Below, piece by piece: positions 26,826 through 35,974 of a stretch of DNA of 64,000 nucleotides (its first letter is position 1; each line of letters begins with the position of its first letter). The notes under the pieces are model-generated. The model worked only from the letters and a program-made list of their open reading frames with translations. It had not been told where the DNA came from and did not search any database. Location: positions 1-64,000 of the forward strand of contig JAJDUC010000028.1 in assembly GCA_022826865.1 (NCBI GenBank). Direction: 5' to 3'. Source of the DNA: Anaerolineae bacterium (GTDB lineage Bacteria; Chloroflexota; Anaerolineae; Aggregatilineales; Phototrophicaceae). The translations under genes were made by a program, and so were the position numbers.

Positions 26826-27767
26826 TCAATAGCCGAAGCGGGCCAGCGATTCACGCAGGGGCGGAAGATACTTCTCGCCGAAGATTGTCAAATGCACGAG
26901 CAGAGGATACAAGTTATAGATATGCCGCCTCGTCTCGAAGAACTCGGCCGCCAGCGGGATCCGTTCGCGATACGTTTGGAAGAAGGCCTCGCCTACACCG
27001 TCAAACAGTGTCATATAGGCCAATTCAATTTCATTGTGCGCATAGTAGAGCGCGGGATCAATGATGCCCACAACGCGCCCGCCTCGCGCGATCACATTCG
27101 TCCGCCACATGTCCCCGTGGATGAGGCAAGGATAACTCGGTTCAATCAAAAACTCGTCCAAAGCCCCGGCGATGCGCAGGAGCCGCTCCTCAAGCGCCGG
27201 CGGCAGATGGCCGCTCTCTCGCGCCACTTCGACCATGTAGAGCAGACGCTGTTCGCGGAAGAAACTGATCCATGACATCGACTGCGAATTCGGCTGGCGC
27301 AGCGGTCCAATCAAGGTATCGCGCTCGAGCCCATAAGCCTCGCCTCGCGCTTGATGACAATCGGCCAGCAGTTGCGCAAGATGAGGCAGGCTCGCGCCGC
27401 TCCATTCCGCCTCCCCGGCGATGTGCTCCATGAGCAGCAGGTTCGGCTCGGCATGCAAAACTTGGGGCACGGGCAATCGTGACTTGTCGCGAAGGTAGCG
27501 CAGCATATAAGCTTCGACCGTCAAGTCGTGGCCGCCTTCGCCGACCTTGGCCACGATGGATGTAGCGTCGGCGAGGTCTAGCCGCAGCACCTGGCTGATC
27601 ATGCCGCCGGGGAGCGGCTGCGCTCGGACCAGGCGGCGCTGAAGCAAAGTCTCGATCCTCTCTTTTTTCAAACCGCCATTTACGGTAGCCGAGGACCCTT
27701 GATCTTTTGCGTGAACGCGGTAGCCATTCTCGCTGCCGCCGAGCGGCTGTGATAGCGCTTGATTCAT
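26826..27767 (-). CDS. fructosamine/ketosamine-3-kinase family protein
   Basis: A 313-aa APH-fold kinase. LIHGDMWRTNVI carries the catalytic Asp, and IIDPALYYAHNEIELAYMTLF carries the metal-binding Asp and the motif typical of fructosamine-3-kinases, which phosphorylate sugar adducts on protein lysines so that they fall off. The start is set at ATG 27767; the ORF extension to 27863 would cross the rpmF promoter. It is divergent from rpmF and ends 22 bp before the lys promoter. A small-molecule kinase role is possible. Confidence 0.8.
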   Translation of the reverse strand: MNQALSQPLGGSENGYRVHAKDQGSSATVNGGLKKERIETLLQRRLVRAQPLPGGMISQVLRLDLADATSIVAKVGEGGHDLTVEAYMLRYLRDKSRLPVPQVLHAEPNLLLMEHIAGEAEWSGASLPHLAQLLADCHQARGEAYGLERDTLIGPLRQPNSQSMSWISFFREQRLLYMVEVARESGHLPPALEERLLRIAGALDEFLIEPSYPCLIHGDMWRTNVIARGGRVVGIIDPALYYAHNEIELAYMTLFDGVGEAFFQTYRERIPLAAEFFETRRHIYNLYPLLVHLTIFGEKYLPPLRESLARFGY

Positions 27768-27827
27768 TCTGCTTTCCCGTTGGCCCGACGCTTGACGCAG
27801 CCTTCGCCAAACCACGCAAAGGGCGGC

Positions 27828-27857
27828 TTGACAGCGTATGAGCCCAAGCTGTATAAT
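27828..27857 (+). promoter_or_regulatory. consensus sigma-70 promoter of rpmF
   Basis: Perfect TTGACA (27828-27833) and perfect TATAAT (27852-27857) with an 18-bp spacer, about 40 bp before the rpmF start. It is the strongest promoter match I find in the window. Confidence 0.85.
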
Positions 27858-27895
27858 CCGCATGATTATGCCCGAAATTGCACAGGAGTAAATGG

Positions 27896-28081
27896 ATGGG
27901 CCCCCTTCCCAAACGCAAGGTGTCGAAGTCGCGGCGAGACCGCCGCCGTTCCCATCACGCCTTGACGCTCAATCACTTGGTGGAATGCGATAATTGCGGA
28001 GAGTATCGTATCGCGCACCGCGTCTGCCCAAAATGCGGATGGTATCGTGGGGAGCTGATTGTTGAAGTCAAGAGCGACTGA
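27896..28081 (+). CDS. rpmF: 50S ribosomal protein L32
   Basis: A 61-aa L32. It starts MGPLPKRKVSKSRRDRRRSH, followed by CDNC and CPKC, the four cysteines of the zinc-binding form of L32. ATG 27896 follows GGAG; the ATG at 27892 is in another frame. It has its own promoter and a terminator after it, so it is expressed separately from fabD, although rpmF and fatty-acid genes are adjacent as in many bacteria. Confidence 0.95.
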   Translation: MGPLPKRKVSKSRRDRRRSHHALTLNHLVECDNCGEYRIAHRVCPKCGWYRGELIVEVKSD

Positions 28082-28115
28082 CGCTCGCTTGGGCGTCTCC
28101 GGATTTGACCAAAAG

Positions 28116-28144
28116 ACCGTGCCAACGTTGCGCGGTTTTTCTTT
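28116..28144 (+). terminator. intrinsic terminator after rpmF
   Basis: ACCGTGC and GCGCGGT pair (one G-U) around a 7-base loop and are followed by a T-rich run. A-rich sequence precedes the stem. It lies 35 bp after the rpmF stop. Confidence 0.75.
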
Positions 28145-28222
28145 GCGCAGGGCCTGAGAGATTCTCGCCGGCGCGCCGGGATTGGCCTTATCGGTTCAGG
28201 AATTAAACTGCGGATTAGAATA

Positions 28223-29173
28223 ATGGATTGGAAGACAAGCGCTATACTGTTCCCCGGTCAGGGTTCGCAAGCGCTGGGCATGGGCGCGGACTTCGCGCAA
28301 GACTGCGAACTCGCGCGCGAGACATTTCGGCAAGCGGACGTGATCCTCGGCTATGAGCTATCGCAAATCTGTTGGGAGGGTCCGGCGGACATCCTCGACC
28401 AGACGATCCATACCCAGCCCGCGCTTTACGTCTGCAGCCTGGCTATCTGGCGTGTTCTGCAAGAGCGGCTCCCGGCCGCGCGACCGGCTTGGGTCGCCGG
28501 CCACAGTCTGGGCGAATTTTCGGCTCTGACGGCGGCCGGCGCCTTGAGTTTTGAAGACGGACTGCGATTGGTTCAGGCGCGCGGACGACTGATGCATCAG
28601 GCAGGGGCTGAGAATCCGGGCGCCATGGCGGCGGTATTGGGGCTGGATGCCGCGCAAGTTGAAGAATTGTGCGCGGCGGTCTCGCGTGTAACTGGGCGGA
28701 GGGCCGTCCTGGCGAACGACAACTGCCCGGGTCAGGCCGTGGTTTCCGGCGACGTGAAGGCCGTCGATCAACTAATATCCGCCGCGAAGGAGGCCGGAGC
28801 GCGTCGGGCGCTCAAGTTGTCCGTCAGTGTGGCGGCGCACTCTCCGCTGATGTCGACAGCGCAGTCAGGATTCCAGAAGGCTCTGGATGCAACTGAGTTT
28901 TCGCCGCCGTCCATCCCGATCTATGGCAATGTCGCGGGCCGCCCCTTGACATCAGTGGCGGCTATTCGCGCCGAACTGGCGCAGCAGTTGACCCAGTCAG
29001 TGCGCTGGGCGGATTCCATGCGCGCCCTCATTGAAGCCGGCGCGCAGACCTTCATTGAGGTTGGGGCCGGCAATGTGCTGACGGGCTTGATGCGCCGCAT
29101 CGACCGCAGCAAAGGTCGCGTCAACTTGAACACACTGGCGTCTTTCAAGGAGTTGCTGGCGGGGCAATCCTGA
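28223..29173 (+). CDS. fabD: malonyl-CoA:ACP transacylase
   Basis: A 316-aa FabD. ILFPGQGSQALGMG begins the protein, the catalytic Ser is in GHSLGEFSAL, and the later GNVAGRPL and EVGAGNVLTGL blocks complete the family pattern. It loads malonyl groups onto acyl carrier protein for fatty-acid synthesis. No other fab gene is in the window. ATG 28223 has only a weak ribosome site. The enoyl-CoA hydratase homologue follows 13 bp downstream. Confidence 0.95.
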   Translation: MDWKTSAILFPGQGSQALGMGADFAQDCELARETFRQADVILGYELSQICWEGPADILDQTIHTQPALYVCSLAIWRVLQERLPAARPAWVAGHSLGEFSALTAAGALSFEDGLRLVQARGRLMHQAGAENPGAMAAVLGLDAAQVEELCAAVSRVTGRRAVLANDNCPGQAVVSGDVKAVDQLISAAKEAGARRALKLSVSVAAHSPLMSTAQSGFQKALDATEFSPPSIPIYGNVAGRPLTSVAAIRAELAQQLTQSVRWADSMRALIEAGAQTFIEVGAGNVLTGLMRRIDRSKGRVNLNTLASFKELLAGQS

Positions 29174-29186
29174 TGGAGGCGCGGCT

Positions 29187-29990
29187 GTGAGCGGCGGGAA
29201 CGAGGCGAAAACGATCTTGACGCGGCGAAACGGCCTTGTCTTTGAGGTCACGCTTAATCGCCCGCGGCAGCGCAACGCCATCAATGACGATATGATGGAG
29301 GAACTGGCCGCTGCCTTTGATGATGCGGAGACGGCCTTTCATGAAGGCGCGCGCGCCGTCGTCATGCGGGCAGCCGGGCGCGCGTTTTCCTCCGGCATTG
29401 ACCTGGAGCAATTCCACGAGCCCGATGCGGATTTGCCGGGCAATCTCTTTCCATTTACAGCGCGTTATCAGGCGATCTTCAACAAGGTCGAACGCTGCTC
29501 GCTTCCCGTAATCTGCGTGATGCAAGGCTATTGTCTGGGCATGGCGCTGGAGTTGGCGCTGGCCTGCGACTTTCGCCTGGTGGCGGAGCGCACGAGGCTG
29601 GGTTTGCCCGAAGCGCGGCTCGGCATCATTCCCGATGTCGGGGGAACGGTGCGCCTGGTTAAGCTCCTCGGGCCGTCCCGAGCCAAAGATCTGGTTTTGA
29701 CGGGCAGAAACATTGAAGCAGACGAGGCCCTGGCCTGGGGTCTGGTCAACGCGGTTTATCCCAGATCCGAGTTGGCCGACGGCGTCGACGCCTTTGTCGA
29801 CGCGCTGTCGGCTGCGGCGCCGCTTGCCGTCAGCTATGGCAAGCGCGTGATCAATGACATTGTCGACAATGCGCGCGGTTTGCAGATTGAAGCCTGGGCG
29901 CAAGCGCAGTTATTCCGCACAGCTGACTTCAACAAGGCGGTCCGGGCTATGCTCGACAAGTCCTATCCGATTGATTGGGAAGGCAAGTAG
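29187..29990 (+). CDS. enoyl-CoA hydratase/isomerase family protein
   Basis: A 267-aa crotonase-fold protein: LNRPRQRNAINDDMMEEL, then the oxyanion-hole segment GRAFSSGIDLEQF and GYCLGMALELALACDFRL, and PEARLGIIPDVGGTVRL. The Asp in IPDVGG, in place of the second hydratase Glu, resembles isomerase-type or other crotonase members, so simple hydratase activity is not assured. GGAGG sits 7 bp before GTG 29187. Likely cotranscribed with fabD; ends 10 bp from the convergent murQ. Confidence 0.85.
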   Translation: MSGGNEAKTILTRRNGLVFEVTLNRPRQRNAINDDMMEELAAAFDDAETAFHEGARAVVMRAAGRAFSSGIDLEQFHEPDADLPGNLFPFTARYQAIFNKVERCSLPVICVMQGYCLGMALELALACDFRLVAERTRLGLPEARLGIIPDVGGTVRLVKLLGPSRAKDLVLTGRNIEADEALAWGLVNAVYPRSELADGVDAFVDALSAAAPLAVSYGKRVINDIVDNARGLQIEAWAQAQLFRTADFNKAVRAMLDKSYPIDWEGK

Positions 29991-30000
29991 CGCCGCCGCT

Positions 30001-30894
30001 TCACACGCTTGGCTCGTCGATGACCTGGCGCAGGTGTCCTCCGGCGTCATCGAGCAGTTTCCGCGCCTCGGCCAATTCAACGCCGCGTCGCCGCATCACC
30101 ACCGCAGCTTTGACCTCATTATTCGCCTGCGCAAGCAGTTCTTGCGCCCTCGCTTCGTCAACGCCGGCCAACTGCTGCACCAGCCGGCAGGCGCGGCCGG
30201 CTAGTTTCCGGTTGGTCACCTTGAGATCAACCATCAGGTTGCCGTAGACTTTGCCCAGGCGGATCATCGCGCCCGTGCTCAGCATGTTTAATATCATCTT
30301 TTGGGCGGTGCCGGCTTTCATGCGGGTTGAGCCGGCGATGATCTCGGGGCCGACATCAACGCTGATGCTGATATCGGCGAGGGCGCCGATGGGCGATGCC
30401 GCATTGCAGGCGATGGCGATCGTGCGCGCCCCGATTTCGCGACCGTGCTCCAAGGCGCCGACGACGTAAGGCGTACTGCCGCTGGCAGCGATGCCGCAAA
30501 TGATGTCAACCGCCGTCGCGCCTCGTTCAATGAGATCGCGGCTGGCCTCTTCCAGTTTGTCTTCTGCGCCCTCGATCGACTGCGTGAGCGCGCCGTAACC
30601 GCCGGCGATAAGGCCTTGCACCAGCTGCGGCGGCGCGCTGAATGTCGGCACGGTTTCGACGGCGTCCAGAATGCCCAGGCGTCCGCTGGTTCCGGCGCCG
30701 ACATAAAAGAGGCGCCCGCCCCTGGAAAGCGCTTCAACGACGGCGTCAACCGCCTCGGCGATTTGCGGCAATGCCATCTGCACCGCCGCCGCAACCTCGG
30801 CATCTTCCGCGTTGATTAGCCGAATGATGTCGATAGTGGAAAGCCGGTCAATTTCGCGGCTCAGGGGGTTGTCTTTCTCGGTAGTTGATATCAT
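30001..30894 (-). CDS. murQ: N-acetylmuramic acid 6-phosphate etherase
   Basis: A 297-aa SIS-domain lyase that removes lactate from MurNAc-6-phosphate to give GlcNAc-6-phosphate. YVGAGTSGRLGILDAVE, GIAASGSTPYVVGALEHGR and GSTRMKAGTAQKMILNMLSTG are characteristic. ATG 30894 overlaps the stop of the upstream kinase (ATGA). It is the last gene of a five-gene operon for cell-wall sugar salvage, and its substrate would come from the kinase encoded just before it. Confidence 0.96.
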   Translation of the reverse strand: MISTTEKDNPLSREIDRLSTIDIIRLINAEDAEVAAAVQMALPQIAEAVDAVVEALSRGGRLFYVGAGTSGRLGILDAVETVPTFSAPPQLVQGLIAGGYGALTQSIEGAEDKLEEASRDLIERGATAVDIICGIAASGSTPYVVGALEHGREIGARTIAIACNAASPIGALADISISVDVGPEIIAGSTRMKAGTAQKMILNMLSTGAMIRLGKVYGNLMVDLKVTNRKLAGRACRLVQQLAGVDEARAQELLAQANNEVKAAVVMRRRGVELAEARKLLDDAGGHLRQVIDEPSV

Positions 30895-31823
30895 GTTGCT
30901 GCCTGAGCGCGCCACTCCATCCGCGCCAGCATGGCCGCGCCAATGACCGGCCTGTGCCGCGCCTTGGGGCGTTGGGGAAGACCTAATCCCACTGCGACTT
31001 CGCGCGAAAGGATATTGTCATTATTGAGCAGACCGCCGGCAAAAGCGATAGGCGCGGTCGCGAATTCAGGCTGCCGCTGAATCAGCTTGACCTGGCCGAC
31101 TAAATGACGCGCCGCTGATTTCACAATGCTGAGCGCTTCGCGATTGCCGCCCGCCGCCTGCTCAATAATGAAGGGCGCCAGGCCGGCCAATCGCTGCGCT
31201 GGCGCCTCGTCGGCGCGGTAGAGCCAGGCGATGAGATCGCGCGTTTGCGATAAGCCGAGTTCGTCCAGGCAACGCCTTTGCAGGCTGTCGCTGTGTTCGC
31301 CGCCGTTGCCTTCGCTGCTCCTTATGATAGCGCGGAGCAATTCGTTGCCCAGCCAGACGCTGCTGCCTTCGTCGCCAAGCAAATAACCCCAGCCACCGGT
31401 TTGCCGCTGCCGCCCGCCCGGCGCGCTGCCGAAGGCCGCGCTGCCCGTGCCAGCCAGGATCAGAATGCCGTGCCGCTGGGCCAAGGCGCCAACGAGAGCG
31501 ATCTCCAGGTCGGAACTCGGTACGATCAAGCTCGTAGGCAGCACCGGTCTGAGAGTCTCCACCAACCATTGCTCGCTATGTCGATTGGATGCGCCGGCGA
31601 TGCCGATGCCGACCGCTGTGATTTCTCTCGCTTCACGCCCGGCGCGCTGGAGAAGCTGACGGAGGCTGCTGCGAATGCGCGCTCGCGCCTCTCGTTGACC
31701 GATGACATTCGGATTGGCGGCCCCTGTAGATAGTGATGAAAGCGGCGCCAAGTCATCGCCCGCCAGCGCGACTCGCAGGCCGCTGGCGCCGCCGTCGATC
31801 CCAATGAAACAAGGCGCGCTCAT
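30891..31823 (-). CDS. BadF/BcrA-type N-acetylglucosamine (MurNAc) kinase
   Basis: A 310-aa ASKHA-fold kinase. FIGIDGGASGLRVALAG is the phosphate-1 loop, LILAGTGSAAFG and TGGWGYLLGDEGSSVWLG are the signature of GlcNAc kinases and of MurK, which phosphorylates both MurNAc and GlcNAc. It is coupled by 4-bp overlaps to the genes on both sides. Feeding MurQ needs MurNAc-6-phosphate, so MurK-like activity is the best fit; a GlcNAc-only kinase is possible. Confidence 0.85.
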   Translation of the reverse strand: MSAPCFIGIDGGASGLRVALAGDDLAPLSSLSTGAANPNVIGQREARARIRSSLRQLLQRAGREAREITAVGIGIAGASNRHSEQWLVETLRPVLPTSLIVPSSDLEIALVGALAQRHGILILAGTGSAAFGSAPGGRQRQTGGWGYLLGDEGSSVWLGNELLRAIIRSSEGNGGEHSDSLQRRCLDELGLSQTRDLIAWLYRADEAPAQRLAGLAPFIIEQAAGGNREALSIVKSAARHLVGQVKLIQRQPEFATAPIAFAGGLLNNDNILSREVAVGLGLPQRPKARHRPVIGAAMLARMEWRAQAAT

Positions 31824-33007
31824 GTCGAGGCAATTTCCCGAACGATGAGATCATGAATGGCGCGGCGGAAAGCATGTATACCCTCCTCCTGCCGGCCATG
31901 ATACACGCGATTGCTCAGGACGGCGCAAACCAGTTCCCGCGCCGGATCTATCCAGAGCGACGTGCCGGTGAACCCGGTATGGCCGTAAGACGCCGCGCTG
32001 AAGAGATCGCCGGCGGAGGAATCCCGCTCCGATTTGAGCATCCAACCCAGCCCGAGGCGCATCTGTCCGCCGGCCTGTTCGCTGGTCGCCAAAGCGCGCA
32101 GTCGAGGGCTGACTTGGAGGCGCGGGTCATTGGCAAGCCAGGCTTGGCCGAAACGCGCAACATCTTCGGCGGTGGCGAAGAGACCGGCGTGTCCGGCGAT
32201 GCCACCGACACCGCAGGCATTTTCGTCATGGACTTCGCCCCAGGCGCGGCGCCCGCGCCAGTGCCGGTCCATTTCCGTAGGCGCGATGTTCTCTCGCGGC
32301 AGACCATTCGTCACCGGGTTGTAAGTGAAGGAGGACAAGCGCAAGGGGCGCAAAACCAGTGTGTTTACGGCCTCGTCCAGTCTCGCGCCTTGCAAACGGG
32401 CGACAGCCTCTCCCAGCAGCATGATGCCGATGTCGCTGTAAAGGATTGCGCTGCCGACGGCGCCGGCAAATGGGAAATCAAGCATCGCGTCCAGGCCGCG
32501 CCGCCAGCGCTTAGCCGCGTAGCCGTCTCCAGCTGAAGGCTCGGGCGGCGGGCTGTCGCCGGCGCTGAGATAAACCGAGCGCCAAGCCGGCAAACCTGAT
32601 GTGTGCGTGAGCAAGTGCCTGAAGGTGACCGATCCGGGATCTACCCTGTTCCGGCGGGTGCGCGTGGGAAAGGGCAGGAACCTGCGCGTGTGCGGGTCTT
32701 GAGCGGCGCCCATACCGCGCGGACTCAGGCGACCGAATTCCGGCAGTATGTCGATCAGGCGGGTTTCCAGCCCGATCGCCTCGGCTTCAACCAGGGCGAG
32801 GAAACTCGTCTCGACTATGAGCTTGCTCACCGACGCCAGATCAAAGAGTGTCTCCCGCGCGACCGGCAATTGTCGCTGCTCCGGGTCAATCCAGCCCCAG
32901 GCCTCATGCAAGATTGTCTGCCCCTGATGCATCACGCAGATGCTTAAGGCGGGGAAAGTGGACGGCAGATGACGCGCAATCAACTGCTCCAGGCCGCTGC
33001 TCTTCAT
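31820..33007 (-). CDS. serine hydrolase of the beta-lactamase/class C PBP family
   Basis: A 395-aa protein with the three active-site motifs: SVSK near residue 60, YSDIG for the YxN position, and GHTGFTG as the KTG equivalent. No signal peptide is visible at the N-terminus (MKSSGLEQLIARHLPS), so it probably acts in the cytoplasm, which argues against a beta-lactamase. Coupling to nagZ and the kinase by 4-bp overlaps suggests a role in muropeptide breakdown, for example on the peptide or lactyl part. That is inference. Confidence 0.85.
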   Translation of the reverse strand: MKSSGLEQLIARHLPSTFPALSICVMHQGQTILHEAWGWIDPEQRQLPVARETLFDLASVSKLIVETSFLALVEAEAIGLETRLIDILPEFGRLSPRGMGAAQDPHTRRFLPFPTRTRRNRVDPGSVTFRHLLTHTSGLPAWRSVYLSAGDSPPPEPSAGDGYAAKRWRRGLDAMLDFPFAGAVGSAILYSDIGIMLLGEAVARLQGARLDEAVNTLVLRPLRLSSFTYNPVTNGLPRENIAPTEMDRHWRGRRAWGEVHDENACGVGGIAGHAGLFATAEDVARFGQAWLANDPRLQVSPRLRALATSEQAGGQMRLGLGWMLKSERDSSAGDLFSAASYGHTGFTGTSLWIDPARELVCAVLSNRVYHGRQEEGIHAFRRAIHDLIVREIAST

Positions 33008-34545
33008 GCCAAGGGAACCGTCAGTTTGCCGGCTGGGAGAAAATCGCCGCAGATAGCGTCAACAGCTGCTTGCAGCGATGGCGCGCTATCGCCGTTCGTG
33101 CAGATAATGCTGTCGGCGCCGTTCAGCAGGCCGGCATCGTATGGATTGCGCGCGCAAATCAAAATCACTTTCTCTGAAAGGTCGATGATCTGTTGCGCCA
33201 GCCGCAGATAGCTGGACTGCATGTGTACATTGCGGGTCAGCAAAACGATGACATCGGCGGACGCGGCGATTTCGCCCAATACCTTGTCGGCGATCGAATC
33301 CGCGCCATCCAGATCGACGACCCTGCCGTTCACTTCGGGCAGACGGCGGCCCAGCATTCGAGAGAAGGCCCGGCGCGAGTGGGCGTCAGACGCGTCCAAA
33401 ATGTATTGGGCGGCAATCTCGATGCATTCGATTCTTCCCTGCGCCTTTGCGATTGGAAAACACTGCCCATGCTTCAGCATAACCAATCCGGCGCGGGCGG
33501 CTTTTGCGGCGATCGTTCGGTGCTCGTCACTGCCGATCACAGTGATCGGCGGCTGCTGATCCAGGTTGAAGCGGCGTTTCAGCGCCTGAATGCGCTCGAC
33601 AGCGCCGTCAACACGCGCGCTTGGGATGCGTCCCGATTTCACCGCCGCCAGAAGGGACCGGAATGCCCCCTCATGTCGTCGGCGCGTATGCGAGAAGAGC
33701 AGCAAGTCGACACCGGCTTCGACAGCCAGCACGGCTGCCTCGCCAGCGTCGAAGCTCCGCGTGATCGCTCGCATTTCCATACAATCGCTGCAGACGGCGC
33801 CGGAATAGCCCAGTTCTTCCCGCAGGAGGCCGGTCACGATCTCGCGCGACAGCGTGGCAGGATTGCGGCTGTCCAGCGCGCTAAACATGACATGCGTCAG
33901 CATGACGCAAGCGACGCCATTTTCGATGGCCGCCTTGAAGGGGACGAGGTCCTCGCGGTAGAGGTAATCAAGCGAGCCCTCCACTTTCGCCAGGGCCTCA
34001 TGTGTGTCGATTATCGTATTGCCCAGCCCGGGAAAATGTTTGACCGTTGCGGCGACGCCGGCGCGCTGCAACCCGCGGATCTGCGCGCTCACCATCTCCT
34101 GAACGAGCGCGGAGTCGCGCCCGACGGAACGCGTGCTAAGCGAAGGATTATTGGGCTGATGGGCGATATCGGCGACCGGCGCGAAATTCCAATTGATGCC
34201 GAGGGCCGCCAATTCGCGCCCCAGCATCAAGCTGATGTCCTCGGCGAGTTGGCCGCTGCCGGCCGCGCCCAGGGCCATGGCGCCGGGGCTTTCGCTGAAG
34301 CCTCTGCGCAGCCGGGCGACCAAGCCGCCTTCTTGATCGATGCCCACCAGAATCGGCTGTTTGGCCGCCCGGCGGCATTCAGCGACCAGGCGCTTGACTT
34401 GCGCCGGCGTTTCGATATTCCGCGCAAACAGGCATATTCCGCCAACCCGCCCCTCGGCCAGGCAACGCAATATATGGCGCGGAGGTCGCCGGCAATTGAA
34501 ACCCGCAATTATCAATTGGCCAACTTTTTCTTCAAGCGGTAGCAT
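33004..34545 (-). CDS. nagZ: beta-N-acetylhexosaminidase, GH3 (NagZ-like)
   Basis: A 513-aa GH3 enzyme. VGIDQEGGLVARLRRGF, NFAPVADIA, and KHFPGLGNTIIDTH with the acid/base His of NagZ-type enzymes are present; the nucleophile Asp is in SDCMEM, where most homologues have SDDL. About 170 residues follow the barrel, forming a GH3 C-terminal domain as in Gram-positive NagZ. No export signal is seen. It would release GlcNAc from muropeptides in the cytoplasm. The start, ATG 34545, is 9 bp after the transporter stop. Confidence 0.92.
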   Translation of the reverse strand: MLPLEEKVGQLIIAGFNCRRPPRHILRCLAEGRVGGICLFARNIETPAQVKRLVAECRRAAKQPILVGIDQEGGLVARLRRGFSESPGAMALGAAGSGQLAEDISLMLGRELAALGINWNFAPVADIAHQPNNPSLSTRSVGRDSALVQEMVSAQIRGLQRAGVAATVKHFPGLGNTIIDTHEALAKVEGSLDYLYREDLVPFKAAIENGVACVMLTHVMFSALDSRNPATLSREIVTGLLREELGYSGAVCSDCMEMRAITRSFDAGEAAVLAVEAGVDLLLFSHTRRRHEGAFRSLLAAVKSGRIPSARVDGAVERIQALKRRFNLDQQPPITVIGSDEHRTIAAKAARAGLVMLKHGQCFPIAKAQGRIECIEIAAQYILDASDAHSRRAFSRMLGRRLPEVNGRVVDLDGADSIADKVLGEIAASADVIVLLTRNVHMQSSYLRLAQQIIDLSEKVILICARNPYDAGLLNGADSIICTNGDSAPSLQAAVDAICGDFLPAGKLTVPLA

Positions 34546-34554
34546 CGCGAATGC

Positions 34555-35763
34555 TCACTGCGGGCTGGCGGCGAGCCGAGCCGATTCCCAGCGGATCATG
34601 AATTGATAGATGATGAAAGAGAGCAGGGCGCCGATGAAGACAAAAAAGCTGATGGATTCCGCGCCGATGTATTCGGCGGATACACCGCCCAAACCGGACA
34701 GCGCGGCGCCGCCCAAACCGGCGCAGCCGACCTGGAAGCCAATTGCGTTGCTGGCATGTTCATCGCCGACGCGGTCTTTGGTCTGAAGGATGAGGATCGG
34801 GAAAATCGCCGCCAAGCCGAACCCGATGCCGATCAGTCCGACGAAACTGAGAATCTCATTCAAGTTGAGGAAGAGCAGAAGCGCGCCGCCAAGTGAAAAT
34901 GCGAAGCAGATGTTGAGAAGCGTCCGGTCGCCCAAGCGCAGGGCCAGCAGCCCCATCAGGATGCGGCCGACCGTGAAGCTGGCCCAATAAAGGCTGACCC
35001 AGGCGCTGGCCACTTCTTGCGGAAGGGCGCGCGCCTCGATCAGCAAGGTATTCGCCAGTTGACCGGTGCCGATTTCGATGCCGCCATAAATGAAGAAATA
35101 GAGCATGCTGATCAGGACTATTGGCCGCTGCAGACTTTCCGACAATGGCGGACGCGCTGCCGGCTTTGATTTGGCGCCTTTGTCCTGCTTGATCCGCCAT
35201 TGCGGCAAGGTAAACAGAATGACCAGGCCAAGCAGGAGCATGACGCCGCCGACCAGGATATAACTGGATTGCCAGCGCCCATTTTGATCGAGCACGAAAT
35301 AGGTGACAACAAAGGGCGCAATCGTCAGGCCAATGCCCCAACAGGCATGCAGCCAATTCATGGCGCTGGCGTCGTAATTTGCTGAGACAAAATTGTTCAG
35401 GCCGGCGTCCATCGTGCCTTTGCCGATGCTGGTGACAAATGCAACGCATAAGAGAATGATCCAAACCGGCGCGACAGCGTAACCAAGCAAGCCAAATCCG
35501 GCAAAGGCCATGCCGCCTACCAGCACCGGGCCAATAGAAAAGCGGCCGATGATTGAGCCGCTGAAGAAAGCGGCGAGGAGACCGCCGAGCATGGCGGCCG
35601 GGGCGAGAGCCGCCAGCGACTCATGCGACACGCCGAAGGTCGCTTGCATGTAAGTCCAGGCGATATTGAGCAATCCGCTCGCAATGCCAATGACGATGAA
35701 TACCAGGTAGGCGACGATGATCGCGAAATGATTTGCTAATGCTCTCACAAAGGCTCGATTCAT
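34555..35763 (-). CDS. MFS transporter, FucP-like, heading the muropeptide salvage operon
   Basis: A 402-aa protein with twelve hydrophobic segments and a MFS loop FFSGSIIGRFSIGPVL; a long polar central loop (QDKGAKSKPAARPPLSE) separates the halves. It resembles sugar permeases of the FucP/NagP type rather than a PTS. As first gene of the operon it probably imports the amino sugar or muropeptide used by NagZ, the kinase and MurQ. The substrate is inferred from context only. Confidence 0.85.
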   Translation of the reverse strand: MNRAFVRALANHFAIIVAYLVFIVIGIASGLLNIAWTYMQATFGVSHESLAALAPAAMLGGLLAAFFSGSIIGRFSIGPVLVGGMAFAGFGLLGYAVAPVWIILLCVAFVTSIGKGTMDAGLNNFVSANYDASAMNWLHACWGIGLTIAPFVVTYFVLDQNGRWQSSYILVGGVMLLLGLVILFTLPQWRIKQDKGAKSKPAARPPLSESLQRPIVLISMLYFFIYGGIEIGTGQLANTLLIEARALPQEVASAWVSLYWASFTVGRILMGLLALRLGDRTLLNICFAFSLGGALLLFLNLNEILSFVGLIGIGFGLAAIFPILILQTKDRVGDEHASNAIGFQVGCAGLGGAALSGLGGVSAEYIGAESISFFVFIGALLSFIIYQFMIRWESARLAASPQ

Positions 35764-35780
35764 TTAGTCCGCGCGAGTTT

Positions 35781-35808
35781 ATGATACTCCCTCGCTTCTG
35801 TGGCGCAA
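35781..35808 (-). promoter_or_regulatory. possible promoter of the muropeptide salvage operon
   Basis: TTGCGC and TATCAT are 16 bp apart on the minus strand, with the -10 hexamer 17 bp before the transporter start codon. The match is partial. Confidence 0.3.
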
Positions 35809-35974
35809 TAGCTCATCGCCATTACCGGTCAATGAAACGGGATAACTTGGAGCATGGGGAGTGGCGAATATCGTGGATATAATTCTCTTAGCGAACACGA
35901 CACAGGTTTTTTCACCACAGAAAACACAGAAGTAAACGCAAGAAAGTAATGCGAATTTCAGCATAAGGTCGATA

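Noticed and set aside
26660-26854. 64-aa version of the lysine leader ORF
   Set aside because: The longer reading frame would start upstream of the promoter for the lysW operon and overlap the kinase gene end; only the last 22 codons fit a transcript from that promoter.
28140-28222. Riboswitch-like CTGAGAG segment between rpmF and fabD
   Set aside because: Only one short piece resembles a TPP-type element; the remaining conserved parts are missing, and the segment is too short.
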